Below, piece by piece: positions 45,410 through 54,485 of a DNA stretch of 64,000 nucleotides. A program made the translations under genes and the position numbers. Under the pieces are notes generated by a model. The model was not told where the DNA came from. It did no database searches and saw only the letters and a list, made by a program, of their open reading frames with translations. The first letter of the stretch is position 1; each line of letters starts with the position of its first letter. Source of the DNA: Vibrio penaeicida (GTDB lineage: Bacteria > Pseudomonadota > Gammaproteobacteria > Enterobacterales > Vibrionaceae). The stretch is from the NCBI RefSeq assembly GCF_019977755.1, contig NZ_AP025145.1, positions 1,054,001 to 1,118,000 on the forward strand, given 5' to 3'.

Positions 45410-46378
45410 ATGACTAGCTTTTTTATTTCACGGATACTGCAAATGCTATTGGTGCTTTTATTGGCCTCATTTGCAGCTTATAACCTCATGGGACTAATGC
45501 CAGGCGATCCTATTGATCTATTGGCACAAAGTGACCCAAATATTACATCTGAAGACATTGCTCGCCTGAAGGCTGAACAAGGGTTGGACAAACCTGTTTA
45601 TGTTCGTTACTTCGTGTGGCTGGGTGATGCACTGCAGGGTGATTTAGGTTACTCACGCATGTTCTCCCAACCAGCCATCGATGTTCTATGGGATGCGATG
45701 AAAAATACTTTGGTATTGGTGGGAAGTGGTACTTTACTCTCGATTTTTATTGCACTACCTATAGGTATCATTTGTGCGGTGAAGCAAAACAAAGCAACGG
45801 ACTACATTATTAGTGGTCTCACGTATGTTTTCCTTTCAACGCCAGCAGCGTGGTTAGCGCTTATGCTCATCATGATTTTCTCGGTCGTATTCCCAATCTT
45901 CCCAGCAGGAGGAACCGGCGAAGCCGACGGAGTGGAAGGGCTTGATAAGTTAGAGTACATGATCTTACCTATCTTGAGCTTAACGCTGCTAAGTATTGCC
46001 TCTATTTCTCGTTTCATGCGATCCAGCATGCTTGAAGTATTTAGACAAGACTTCGTTAGAACAGCAAAAGCAAAAGGTGCGTCTTCGACTCGAGTTTTGT
46101 TTAAGCACTGTATTAAGAACGGCATGCTTCCAATGATCACTGTTTTAGCTATGGACGTAGCAGCACTTATGAGTGGCGCTGTTCTTACTGAAACAATCTT
46201 TAGCTGGCCTGGAATTGGAAAGCTGACCGTTGATTCAATTAACGGCAGTGATTACAACGTTGCAATGCTGTGTTTCATGGTTGCTACCACGGCAATCCTC
46301 GTCATGAACTTCATTGCGGATATTCTTTATTCTAAAGTTGACCCACGTATCGACCTGACAAAAGGGGGTAATAAATGA
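45410..46378 (+). CDS. ABC importer permease (DppB-type)
   Basis: A 322-residue inner-membrane permease with six predicted helices. N-terminal LMGLMPGDPIDLL and the cytosolic EAA loop (RTAKAKGASSTRVLFKHCIKNG) are typical DppB/OppB. A 4-bp ATGA overlap joins it to the second permease. Confidence 0.95.
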   Translation: MTSFFISRILQMLLVLLLASFAAYNLMGLMPGDPIDLLAQSDPNITSEDIARLKAEQGLDKPVYVRYFVWLGDALQGDLGYSRMFSQPAIDVLWDAMKNTLVLVGSGTLLSIFIALPIGIICAVKQNKATDYIISGLTYVFLSTPAAWLALMLIMIFSVVFPIFPAGGTGEADGVEGLDKLEYMILPILSLTLLSIASISRFMRSSMLEVFRQDFVRTAKAKGASSTRVLFKHCIKNGMLPMITVLAMDVAALMSGAVLTETIFSWPGIGKLTVDSINGSDYNVAMLCFMVATTAILVMNFIADILYSKVDPRIDLTKGGNK

Positions 46379-47283
46379 GTTACGTTGCTAAACGCAGTCA
46401 AAACCCTTGGGTACAGGTGGCGCAACGCTTGTACCGTCACAAGCTAGCGATGGTTTCCATGTTTTTCTTAGCGGCTCTAACCATTGTTTGTTTCAGTGCA
46501 AACCCGATTGCAGGTTGGTTAGGTGTAGATCCGTACGCTGATGATCTATTCAGCCGTTTTGAAGCGCCTGATGAAGATAATATTCTTGGAACGGATGAGC
46601 TGGGTCGTGATATTTTCACACGACTGCTTCTCGGCGGTCAGGTTTCTCTCACCTTCGCCTTTATGGCAGCCATTGCGACCTCTGTAATTGGTACTATATT
46701 AGGTGTTGTTGCTGGTTACCACGGTGGAAAAGTTGATGCATTCATTATGCGTGCAGCCGATTTTATCATCAGCCTTCCAGGCATTATGCTGCTGATTCTT
46801 ATCCAAAGTGTTGATATGACCAAGCTGGGCTTTTCAGAAGAACTTGTCCGTTCAGACAGTTTCAGTATCTACCGACTGGTTGTTGTACTTTCCTTACTTG
46901 GGTGGCCGTTTGCGGCTCGTCTTGTGCGTTCGAATACGCTTTCTGTTAAGCATAGAGAATATGTGCAAGCTGCAATAGGTTACGGCGCGAGTAGCTGGTT
47001 TGTTATGACACGCCACATTGTGCCAAACGTAATTGCACCGGTAATCACTGCAACGACATTGGGTATTGGTGGTGCAATTTTGACAGAGAGTGCGCTTAGT
47101 TTTCTAGGTTTTGGTATTAACCCGCCAACTCCGTCATGGGGTAACATGCTTCAGAATGCTCGTGAAGCAATGTGGAGCTATCCAATGGCAGCGGTATACC
47201 CAGGCATCATGGTTTTGTTCACAGTTATTACAATTAACTTTCTGGGTGATGGCTTACAAGAAGCGATTGATCCTAAATCGTAA
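46375..47283 (+). CDS. ABC importer permease (DppC-type)
   Basis: A 302-residue permease with the DppC N-terminal motif LGTDELGRDIFTRLLLGGQVSL and EAA loop (VQAAIGYGASSWFVMTRHIVPN). Completes a full importer: one SBP, two ATPases and two permeases, in an order opposite to dppABCDF. Ends before the terminator at 47319. Confidence 0.95.
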   Translation: MSYVAKRSQNPWVQVAQRLYRHKLAMVSMFFLAALTIVCFSANPIAGWLGVDPYADDLFSRFEAPDEDNILGTDELGRDIFTRLLLGGQVSLTFAFMAAIATSVIGTILGVVAGYHGGKVDAFIMRAADFIISLPGIMLLILIQSVDMTKLGFSEELVRSDSFSIYRLVVVLSLLGWPFAARLVRSNTLSVKHREYVQAAIGYGASSWFVMTRHIVPNVIAPVITATTLGIGGAILTESALSFLGFGINPPTPSWGNMLQNAREAMWSYPMAAVYPGIMVLFTVITINFLGDGLQEAIDPKS

Positions 47284-47318
47284 CGCACTAGCTTAGAAAT
47301 TAATTCTTACCAAGATCC

Positions 47319-47350
47319 AAAGGCAGTCATTTATGTGACTGCCTTTTTTT
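47319..47350 (+). terminator. terminator of the importer operon
   Basis: Stem AAAGGCAGTCA/TGACTGCCTTT followed by T4. Confidence 0.9.
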
Positions 47351-47529
47351 GTTTTCTAATGAAGCGTTCTGAATTAAAGAAAGCTAGAGGTGGATGTAAA
47401 TGAGTTGTTTGTCACATATATTGGTTAAACAAAGTCGAGTCCGCATTCAAATGTTTGTCTTGAGTCACGTAGATGTCTAAACTTTTAACCTTCTAATAAC
47501 CTTTGTACCCAATAAAAGTAAAGACAGTC

Positions 47530-48369
47530 ATGAAATTAGAAACTGTAGATTATCGTTCTCCAGATGCAGCCGAGCAATTTGTTAAATCCCTACGTGAAAC
47601 AGGTTTTGGCGTGCTGAGCAACCATCCAATTCAAAAAGAACTTGTAGAGTCGATTTACGACAACTGGTACAAGTTTTTTCTGACAGATGAAAAAGCGCAA
47701 TATCAATTTAATGTTGATACGCAAGATGGCTATTTTCCACCAAGCGTGTCAGAAGTTGCGAAAGGACACACCGTAAAAGACATCAAAGAATATTTTCATG
47801 TCTACCCGTGGGGGCAAATCCCGCCTTCGCTAAAAGAGCAAATTTTAGACTATTACCAGCAAGCCAATGCTTTTGCACAAGAGTTATTAGGCTGGGTTGA
47901 AGCGCATGCCCCAGTTGATGTTCAAGAGAAATTCTCTATTCCATTGTCCGAGATGATCAACGGTAGCGAGCAAACTTTACTGCGCGTGCTTCACTACCCA
48001 CCGATGACTGGTAGCGAAGAGCCGGGAGCGATACGCGCTGCCGCGCATGAAGACATCAACCTGCTCACCGTTTTACCTGCAGCAAACGAGCCGGGGCTGC
48101 AAGTCCAAGGTAAGGATGAAGAGTGGCTAGATGTGCCTTGTGATTTTGGTAATTTGATCATTAACATTGGTGACATGCTTCAAGAAGCATCAGGTGGTTA
48201 TTTTCCGTCGACAACGCATCGAGTGATCAACCCAACAGGTGAGCAACAAACCCATTCGCGTATTTCATTGCCACTTTTCTTACACCCGAAGCCAGAGGTT
48301 GTTTTGTCGGATAGACACACAGCTGGAAGCTATCTAACAGAACGTTTACGCGAACTTGGTGTAATCTAA
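47530..48369 (+). CDS. 2-oxoglutarate/Fe(II)-dependent oxygenase (IPNS-like)
   Basis: A ~279-residue non-haem iron oxygenase. The metal triad is visible: HED in AAHEDINLLTVL (His, Asp) and THRV in FPSTTHRVINP (His); Arg of HSRISLPLF should bind 2-oxoglutarate. The N-terminal DIOX_N domain shows SLRETGFGVLSNHPI. Resembles isopenicillin-N-synthase-like enzymes. Behind its own start, 180 bp after the importer terminator; it could process the imported compound. ATG 47530 fits homologues better than 47503. Confidence 0.88.
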   Translation: MKLETVDYRSPDAAEQFVKSLRETGFGVLSNHPIQKELVESIYDNWYKFFLTDEKAQYQFNVDTQDGYFPPSVSEVAKGHTVKDIKEYFHVYPWGQIPPSLKEQILDYYQQANAFAQELLGWVEAHAPVDVQEKFSIPLSEMINGSEQTLLRVLHYPPMTGSEEPGAIRAAAHEDINLLTVLPAANEPGLQVQGKDEEWLDVPCDFGNLIINIGDMLQEASGGYFPSTTHRVINPTGEQQTHSRISLPLFLHPKPEVVLSDRHTAGSYLTERLRELGVI

Positions 48370-48429
48370 GAAATGTAGCCGAGCCATTTAACCTCAGCTT
48401 TGGATATTTATTTTTATTCGGAACTGAGG

Positions 48430-48951
48430 TTACTTAAGGTTCGTAGTAATCCAATACCTTTCAATCACTTCATTAAACACAGAAGAATACACTTTAGAGT
48501 GATATTGCCCGCCATTCTTCTGGATTACTTGCTGCGAAGCGATATTTTCTTCACTTGTTGTCAGTAACAGCTCCGAGATTGAGAGTTGTGAGGCAACGTC
48601 AATTGCCTTTGCCAGCATATCGGTAGCATAGCCATAGCCACGAAAAGATGGCGCGATGTCAAAGCCAATGTGTCCTAGCTCGTTTCTATGAAATTCAGTG
48701 TCTAAACTGTGTCGAATTCTTATTGTTCCTACAATGTTTCCTTTTTTATTCAAGTACCATCGATGTGAACAGGGAACGTACCCATCTTTTAAATTAACGC
48801 CTTGTTCTTCATCTAACAGGTTTTTAATGTACCGATTAAAATCCTCAATGTTTTCACCGTAAAAATCGCAGCTTAATGGGTCGTTAACTAAAATATCATC
48901 GTAAAATGCAACAAAGGCATCTAGGTAGGCATTATTCGGCTTTACTAGCAT
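48430..48951 (-). CDS. GNAT-family N-acetyltransferase
   Basis: A 173-residue GNAT. IGFDIAPSFRGYGYATDMLAKA is the acetyl-CoA-binding strand-turn-helix, and LLTTSEENIASQQVIQKNGGQ is motif B, both as in acetyltransferases acting on small molecules or proteins. Substrate unknown. Convergent with the oxygenase gene. Confidence 0.9.
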   Translation of the reverse strand: MLVKPNNAYLDAFVAFYDDILVNDPLSCDFYGENIEDFNRYIKNLLDEEQGVNLKDGYVPCSHRWYLNKKGNIVGTIRIRHSLDTEFHRNELGHIGFDIAPSFRGYGYATDMLAKAIDVASQLSISELLLTTSEENIASQQVIQKNGGQYHSKVYSSVFNEVIERYWITTNLK

Positions 48952-49107
48952 AGGAATATAAGTGTCTGATTCGAAAACTTAACGCAACAACTATCATAAT
49001 ACTGAGCTGTATACAAATTGAAATCTGTGATGCTGGTTAACGTATAAAGAATGACAAAATCTTCTCTATAGCTTTGAATGTAAGTAGTAGATTAAATAAG
49101 AGCGCTT

Positions 49108-49719
49108 ATGTCGAACAACGATTTAATTCATAGCCATGACCCACACATGGAAAACCCATTAGTGTGGCCGATTATGGAAGTGTTGAAAAAGAAACACGAA
49201 GGCTGGAAAGTCCATACTTTAGCTTCTCATTTATCTGAGTTGGGTATTATTCCTTTCTTGGACTCTTCACCAGAAAAAGACTTATTTAAGCGTAACTTCT
49301 TAATGATGAACGCATTATATCAATTGCAAGAGACGCTATACCCAGACGCTTGGGTGCAAGTTCAAGCAATGGACATTCAACTGAAAAATGACACGCAAAC
49401 TCGCGAATATGAAATTGACGTTGAAGATCCACTCCGTGATTACTACACAGACTGGAGTAATTACGAGGCAGAAAATGGTGAAGTAAAAAGGCTACTTAAC
49501 GAATTTTGGACTCGATATCGAAATTTTGTCGGTTCTCACAGCGGAGATATGACTCGCCAAAAAGCACTTAGATTGTTTGAATTGGACGATACCTCTACGC
49601 AAACGGAAATACGCAAGCAATGGCGCAGAATGGCACTAAAATGGCACCCTGATAGAGAAGGGGGCAATACAGAAAAATTTCGAACATTGTGTGAAGCTTG
49701 GCACTTGTTACGAGATTAA
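49108..49719 (+). CDS. DnaJ-related protein
   Basis: A 203-residue protein: an N-terminal DNAJ_related domain (~15-130; NPLVWPIMEVLK, LFKRNFLMMNALYQLQETL) plus a C-terminal J-domain (~150-203) with the HPD motif in MALKWHPDREGG. A co-chaperone-like protein for DnaK, typical of marine gammaproteobacteria; clients unknown. A MITE-like repeat begins 14 bp after the stop. Confidence 0.9.
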   Translation: MSNNDLIHSHDPHMENPLVWPIMEVLKKKHEGWKVHTLASHLSELGIIPFLDSSPEKDLFKRNFLMMNALYQLQETLYPDAWVQVQAMDIQLKNDTQTREYEIDVEDPLRDYYTDWSNYEAENGEVKRLLNEFWTRYRNFVGSHSGDMTRQKALRLFELDDTSTQTEIRKQWRRMALKWHPDREGGNTEKFRTLCEAWHLLRD

Positions 49720-49732
49720 TGCGTTATCGACG

Positions 49733-50023
49733 TACTTCCTACCTCAAGGTGCTAGGTTCAGCGGCTTCTTATCCATAGATTGGGGGCTTGGTTTTCAGGT
49801 AAGGCACCGATTTGAAGATCTAGTGGTTCTAAATCAAGAGTCGGTAACGCAGTATGAAAACCAAGCAAACTCGCCCTTGGGAGCTTATCTTCTGTCCCAA
49901 TTCATCGTCAAAGAACTTGGAAAGGACTCGTCATTCCACTGCGTTCCTGATTTTGAAATAGAGAGGCTTGAATTGAAACAGAAGATAGAGCTCTGAATCC
50001 TGCAACTTGGGGTAGCTTGAGTA
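49733..50023. mobile_element. second, diverged copy of the MITE
   Basis: Long stretches match the element at 6616-6877 (for example TCGGTAACGCAGTATGAAAA and TCATCGTCAAAGAACTTGGA) in the same orientation, ending in degraded forms of the same inverted repeats. It holds an extra ~20-bp segment near the right end and has no TA duplication left, so it is older. No transposase. Confidence 0.8.
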
Positions 50024-50048
50024 TGATATCTGTATTTACTAAGAGCAT

Positions 50049-50492
50049 TCAAATACTGCAGGGATTACTTTTTTCCTTTATTTCCTGCTTTCTCATCGGC
50101 ATGGAATCGATCAGCTGATTGATAAAAGCCCAATCTGTGACTTTTCCCCATCGATATTTTTCTTCACCATCCTTACCAATCAGTATCGCTGTGTGTGACT
50201 GCTTGTCTACTTGGTACAACTTGGCCAATTTCGCAACATCGAATTCACGCTGAAGCCATCTTGGTTTAGTAAAACCGTCTTGAGTCATTACGAGAGTGAC
50301 AATGTCACGTATCTTTAGTGCACATTCATTTGTTAGCGTTTCAAGCAAAAACTGTTTTACGTATTCATCTTCGGAAGGGGCGAAATATAAGATACTTCGG
50401 TGTGTCCAATGGCTTTGATGGGCAGGGTATGCATGGAGACTAGCGCTACTGATAACAGTTACTAGTAGAATGAATAAACGCAGCATTGTCAT
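50049..50492 (-). CDS. DUF4174 periplasmic protein
   Basis: A 147-residue protein with a signal peptide (MTMLRLFILLVTVISSASLHA) and a DUF4174 domain: HRSILYFAPS, RDIVTLVMTQDG, TAILIGKDGEEKYRW, LIDSMPMRKQEI. The fold looks thioredoxin-like but without CxxC. Function unknown. Confidence 0.85.
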   Translation of the reverse strand: MTMLRLFILLVTVISSASLHAYPAHQSHWTHRSILYFAPSEDEYVKQFLLETLTNECALKIRDIVTLVMTQDGFTKPRWLQREFDVAKLAKLYQVDKQSHTAILIGKDGEEKYRWGKVTDWAFINQLIDSMPMRKQEIKEKSNPCSI

Positions 50493-50667
50493 ACCTCCGT
50501 GTCAGACCAATTTGTCTGATTTTGCGGGTCTCACTGCGAGAGCACCAAATCTGTGCACGCTGTAAGATTCTACAATTATGGTTCTTATACGAAGATGTCG
50601 CTGGGAATAGCGGTATTAAAGTCGAGATTTTCAAAAAATTCTGTATGCTGTTGCCTTCAACAGATAT

Positions 50668-51171
50668 ATGGATACCGTCGTGGAAAAAGAAAATCAAAAA
50701 GAGAAAATTGCCATTTTGGTTGATGTACAAAACGTGTACTACACCACCAGAGAGAAATTTAGAAAAAACTTTGATTACAATGAATTTTGGTGGAGAGCGA
50801 CAAATGGACGTCAAGTTGTTTGCGCCAATGCCTATGCCATCTCAAGCCAACAAGAAAAGCAGCGACAGTTTCATCATATCTTAAGAGGGATAGGGTTTAA
50901 TGTTGTCCTAAAGCCCTTTATTCAGAGAGCAGACGGCAGTACAAAAGCCGATTGGGACGTAGGCATTGCCATCGATGCGATAGAAATTGCACCGGAGGTG
51001 GATACGATTGTATTGCTTTCGGGAGATGGGGACTTTGACATACTTGCAAAACGTATTTGCGAAAAATACAAAAAGCGAGTGGAGGTCTATGGAGTTAGAG
51101 CACTGACCGCTCAATCGCTTATAGACAGCGCCACTCAATACTTTCCAATAGAAGATGACATGCTTCTTTAA
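50668..51171 (+). CDS. NYN-domain (LabA/DUF88) protein
   Basis: A 167-residue predicted RNase of the PIN-like NYN fold. Acidic residues typical of the active site are present: ILVDVQNVYY, KADWDVGIAIDAI, VLLSGDGDFDILAK. LabA-like proteins of cyanobacteria affect gene output, but targets here are unknown. Its end overlaps the convergent DUF2986 gene by 4 bp. Confidence 0.9.
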   Translation: MDTVVEKENQKEKIAILVDVQNVYYTTREKFRKNFDYNEFWWRATNGRQVVCANAYAISSQQEKQRQFHHILRGIGFNVVLKPFIQRADGSTKADWDVGIAIDAIEIAPEVDTIVLLSGDGDFDILAKRICEKYKKRVEVYGVRALTAQSLIDSATQYFPIEDDMLL

Positions 51172-51347
51172 CCGTTAGATTCTTCTTGCACGATGGTCGC
51201 CGAATCTGTTTGTACCTGTTCTTCAGCTTCAAGCTTGGCGCGATCGGCTTTAGAAATGTATTTCGGTTTATTGCTCTTGTGCAGTTTTGAGTTTTTCTTT
51301 TTCTGTTTATTTTTCAGAATCTGATTTATCTTCTTTTTCCGGTTCAT
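51168..51347 (-). CDS. DUF2986 small basic protein
   Basis: A 59-residue protein, MNRKKKINQILKNKQKKK at the start, then KSNKPKYISKADRAKLEAEE, matching DUF2986, a small Lys-rich family of Vibrio and Shewanella. Probably nucleic-acid or ribosome associated by composition; role unknown. It is too short for many ORF callers. Sits between the NYN and MFS genes. Confidence 0.82.
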   Translation of the reverse strand: MNRKKKINQILKNKQKKKNSKLHKSNKPKYISKADRAKLEAEEQVQTDSATIVQEESNG

Positions 51348-51418
51348 TGCTGTATTCCGTCGACCTTGTTAAGGACGCGCAGAATACAGCGATAGGCGTG
51401 TTTTTACAAACTTAATTG

Positions 51419-52573
51419 TCAGCCGCCAGCAACAAGCGTTGGCTTGTGTCTAGCGCTCGAAATTAACATGTAAATGCTGGTTGCCAGTAAAGTAACAAAC
51501 AAGTAACCCATTAGTCCTTCCTCGTTGGTTAAGAAGGTGTCTGCAACCACCGGACCTAATACAGACCCAACACTGTAGCTAAACAGCATCACTTGCGTTG
51601 CAGAGACGATGTAGTTGTCTCCTAAGTTATCGCAACCTAGATTTATTGCGACAGGATAAAGAGCAAAACTTGCCATACCCAATACAAACAACGCACCAGC
51701 TAAAATAGATTGGGAATCAAATACCGCAATAAGCGCAATTGCGAATGCTCCCAATAAGCTGAATAGCGCCAGCAATAATGTTCTTCCAGCGTACTTAATT
51801 AGCCAAGAGGCGATTGGTTGAACAAGCATACCTCCTAAAATGATTAAAGCCATTAAGCTGCCAATTTGATTCAGCCCAACATTTCTATTGGTCAACTCTA
51901 GAGGCATGAGCCCGTAAATAGCCCCCAACACTAGCCCTGATACCACGCAACCCACGAGTGCAGGTTTACTTAAGTGCATGATCTGCTTTAACGACATAGC
52001 GTCGTGTTGTTCACATTCTGGTTGAGTGGATTGGATAACCACTAAGGCAATCGCAGCCAACACCATCAGTGACAGGATAACTGCAAACGGTAACACTCCC
52101 GTTACGCCAAACACGTTGATACCCAATTGCCCTAGGGAAGAGCCTCCATATAGAGACATCATGTAGATTCCCAATCTTTTCGCTCTGCCGGATGTATCTC
52201 CTGCAAGTAGCCAAGATTCCACGATGACAAAGATACCAGCGACAGCTATCCCCGCGACTAGGCGCGAAAACATCCACACTTCAGCTTGTGGAAATACTGG
52301 CAAAAGCGCAATGGTGCTACTGAGTATTGCCAAGCACAAAAGGAATCCTTTACGGTGCCCGGTTTTCGCAACCAAAGGTTCTATCGCTGTTGCCCCGATG
52401 AGTAAGCCGGCATAGAAACTGCTCGCGACCCAGCTTGCAATATCGGAACTCATACCGTACTCGTTCAACATCAAAGGGATGATGCTCATTAAGTAGCCTG
52501 ATGCGATAGCAAACAAAGACAGCGCGACCACTGGAGCGACGATTTTTAGTGGTGCAGTAGAGGTGTTTTCCAA
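51419..52573 (-). CDS. YcaD-like MFS transporter
   Basis: A 384-residue inner-membrane transporter with about twelve helices, similar in length and motifs to YcaD (SVWASS-like SWVASSFYAGLLIGATAIEPLV, HRKGFLLCLAI, VIVESWLL, AGDTSGRAKRLGIYM). Substrate unknown. It uses TTG as start, backed by AGGAG ten bases upstream. Confidence 0.88.
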   Translation of the reverse strand: MENTSTAPLKIVAPVVALSLFAIASGYLMSIIPLMLNEYGMSSDIASWVASSFYAGLLIGATAIEPLVAKTGHRKGFLLCLAILSSTIALLPVFPQAEVWMFSRLVAGIAVAGIFVIVESWLLAGDTSGRAKRLGIYMMSLYGGSSLGQLGINVFGVTGVLPFAVILSLMVLAAIALVVIQSTQPECEQHDAMSLKQIMHLSKPALVGCVVSGLVLGAIYGLMPLELTNRNVGLNQIGSLMALIILGGMLVQPIASWLIKYAGRTLLLALFSLLGAFAIALIAVFDSQSILAGALFVLGMASFALYPVAINLGCDNLGDNYIVSATQVMLFSYSVGSVLGPVVADTFLTNEEGLMGYLFVTLLATSIYMLISSARHKPTLVAGG

Positions 52574-52692
52574 TGCCGGAATCTCCTGAAAAATAGGTTA
52601 GTTAGGAGCGGCGACTATCGGATTTTAGGAGGTTTTAGTAAAACGAAAAATATTGATTCTTACGACAAATATTTTTTGATTTAGGAAGAACA

Positions 52693-52729
52693 AAAAGCCC
52701 CATTGAAATGACCATTCAATGGGGCTTTT
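52693..52729 (-). terminator. terminator of trxC
   Basis: Perfect 15-bp stem AAAAGCCCCATTGAA/TTCAATGGGGCTTTT with a 7-nt loop. Confidence 0.92.
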
Positions 52730-52749
52730 CAAGTAGTTTCAGATTTGAA

Positions 52750-53184
52750 TTATTTCACTAAGGCTTGGTTGAGCCATTGATCAAACTGAGATTTTGGTAA
52801 CGCACCATTAATAACATCAACTCGCTTACCATTTTTAAATACCATGACGGTAGGAATGCTTCGGATTTGGTATTTAGCACCTAGATTTTGCTGAGCTTCA
52901 GTATCGATTTTCACAAATCGAACACTGCCTTTTCTTTCTTCTGCTACGTCGCTGAATACAGGGGCGAATCCAACACATGGGTTACACCAAGGAGCCCAGA
53001 AATCGATCACAACAGGTTGGTCACTTTGTAACAGTGCATCAACATTATTTTCAGTGCCTTCAATGGGCGCGCCATCAAACAAGTGGGCTTTACATTTACC
53101 ACATGTTGCAAGATCTGAAACACGCTCGACGGGAACTCGGTTAACGCCACGACATGAAGGGCAGGGTGTATTAAAGCTGGACAT
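52750..53184 (-). CDS. trxC: thioredoxin 2
   Basis: A 144-residue TrxC with an N-terminal zinc finger (CPSC ... CGKC) and a thioredoxin domain (PVVIDFWAPWCNPCVGFAPVF, IRSIPTVMVFKNGKRVD). The active site is WCNPC where TrxC normally has WCGPC; the change from Gly to Asn may alter redox potential. ATG 53184 follows AAAGGAG; the frame is open upstream. It lies 33 bp after pgtA. Confidence 0.93.
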   Translation of the reverse strand: MSSFNTPCPSCRGVNRVPVERVSDLATCGKCKAHLFDGAPIEGTENNVDALLQSDQPVVIDFWAPWCNPCVGFAPVFSDVAEERKGSVRFVKIDTEAQQNLGAKYQIRSIPTVMVFKNGKRVDVINGALPKSQFDQWLNQALVK

Positions 53185-53216
53185 ACATTCTCCTTTTTTT
53201 GGCATCTTACCAAGCT

Positions 53217-54485
53217 TTAGCTTCGGGTTTTAAACTTATCTTTTTCTATCCCATGCTTTTTCATTCTAAGGTACAGTTTTTTTCGCGGAACTTGTAAGTA
53301 GTTTGCTGCCTCGGAAACCTTTCCAGAATAGAGAAACAAGGCGTCTTCAATTACCTGTTTTTCGTAATCATCAACTAAGTCATCAAGCGGCGTTGTTAAA
53401 ACATCTTGATTGGATATTCTATTTTGCCCCGCAAGCTTTACTATCCCAATAGCATAAAGCTCCGCAACGTTCCTAAGCTCTCGGACATTCCCAGGCCAAG
53501 TGTGATGCCTTAGTGTATTTAGGTAATAGGTGTCTACAGTGGGGACGGGCTTCGCCAATTTCACGCAACTTTGCTTGAGAAAATAGTGGAATAGTGTCGC
53601 GATGTCGTCGGGACGTTTTCGTAACGAAGGCACGTCAATATTCCCTTGGCTGACTAAATAGTACAGTTCAGGGTTTAACCGCTGATCTTTAATGAGCATT
53701 TCAGGATCTTCATTAAATATCGCGATAAGGCGCGTATGATTCTTGTTACTCCGTTCCTGACGAAGTAACTCTTGTGAAAGGTAGTACTGAATGTTTTCAG
53801 GAATCAAATCTATTTGAGTAATCAATAATGTTCCATTAGCACTCTTTGCTAATGCGTGCTCTGCTTCACTTTGGCACTGAAGAGCGCTGCCTTGGTACTG
53901 AATGAATGTATTTTCTGAACGGTTACCAAGTTGATGAATAAGGTGTGCGAGGCTTCGGCGACCAGTACCCGACTCGCCTACGATGGCGATATGACTATTG
54001 AGCATGGCTAATTGAGCGACGTGGCTACGGATCAATTCAATTTGAGCTGAATGACCGATAATTTCCGCTTTAATTGATTGAGTAATGGTTTGTTTTTGTT
54101 GAATGTACTCTTGACGGATACCTAAATGTTTTTTAATTAAATCGAGCAATACGGGTGGGTTAATCGGCTTTTCTAAAAAGTCACTTGCGCCTTTCTTTAC
54201 TGCTTCAACCGCCATGGGAATATCGCCATGTCCTGTAATCACAACGACTGGGATGTTTCCATCGATGGATTTGATCCTTTCGAGCAGATCCATTCCATTT
54301 AACTTAGGCATGTACATATCAATTATCGCAACACCTTCCCAATCGGCGTCAATATAATTGCATGCTTGAGTAGGATCTTGTACGCACTTCGCTGGGATAT
54401 TAGCAATAGACATGAGGTGAGCGTATGAATCCAACACGTCTGCATCATCATCGACGAGTAATGCAGAAAATTTAAAGTGGGTCAT
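53217..54485 (-). CDS. pgtA: PgtA-type response regulator
   Basis: A ~422-residue regulator of phosphoglycerate transport: receiver (LLVDDDADVLDSY; phospho-Asp in AIIDMYMPKLNG), an AAA+ central domain and a Fis-type helix-turn-helix (GKVSEAANYLQVPRKKLYLRM). Unlike classical sigma-54 activators the Walker A reads GESGTGRR (Lys replaced by Arg) and no GAFTGA loop is seen, so sigma-54 activation is doubtful. ATG 54485 has GGAG upstream and lies inside pgtB's 3' end by 14 bp. In Salmonella PgtA activates pgtP. Confidence 0.9.
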   Translation of the reverse strand: MTHFKFSALLVDDDADVLDSYAHLMSIANIPAKCVQDPTQACNYIDADWEGVAIIDMYMPKLNGMDLLERIKSIDGNIPVVVITGHGDIPMAVEAVKKGASDFLEKPINPPVLLDLIKKHLGIRQEYIQQKQTITQSIKAEIIGHSAQIELIRSHVAQLAMLNSHIAIVGESGTGRRSLAHLIHQLGNRSENTFIQYQGSALQCQSEAEHALAKSANGTLLITQIDLIPENIQYYLSQELLRQERSNKNHTRLIAIFNEDPEMLIKDQRLNPELYYLVSQGNIDVPSLRKRPDDIATLFHYFLKQSCVKLAKPVPTVDTYYLNTLRHHTWPGNVRELRNVAELYAIGIVKLAGQNRISNQDVLTTPLDDLVDDYEKQVIEDALFLYSGKVSEAANYLQVPRKKLYLRMKKHGIEKDKFKTRS

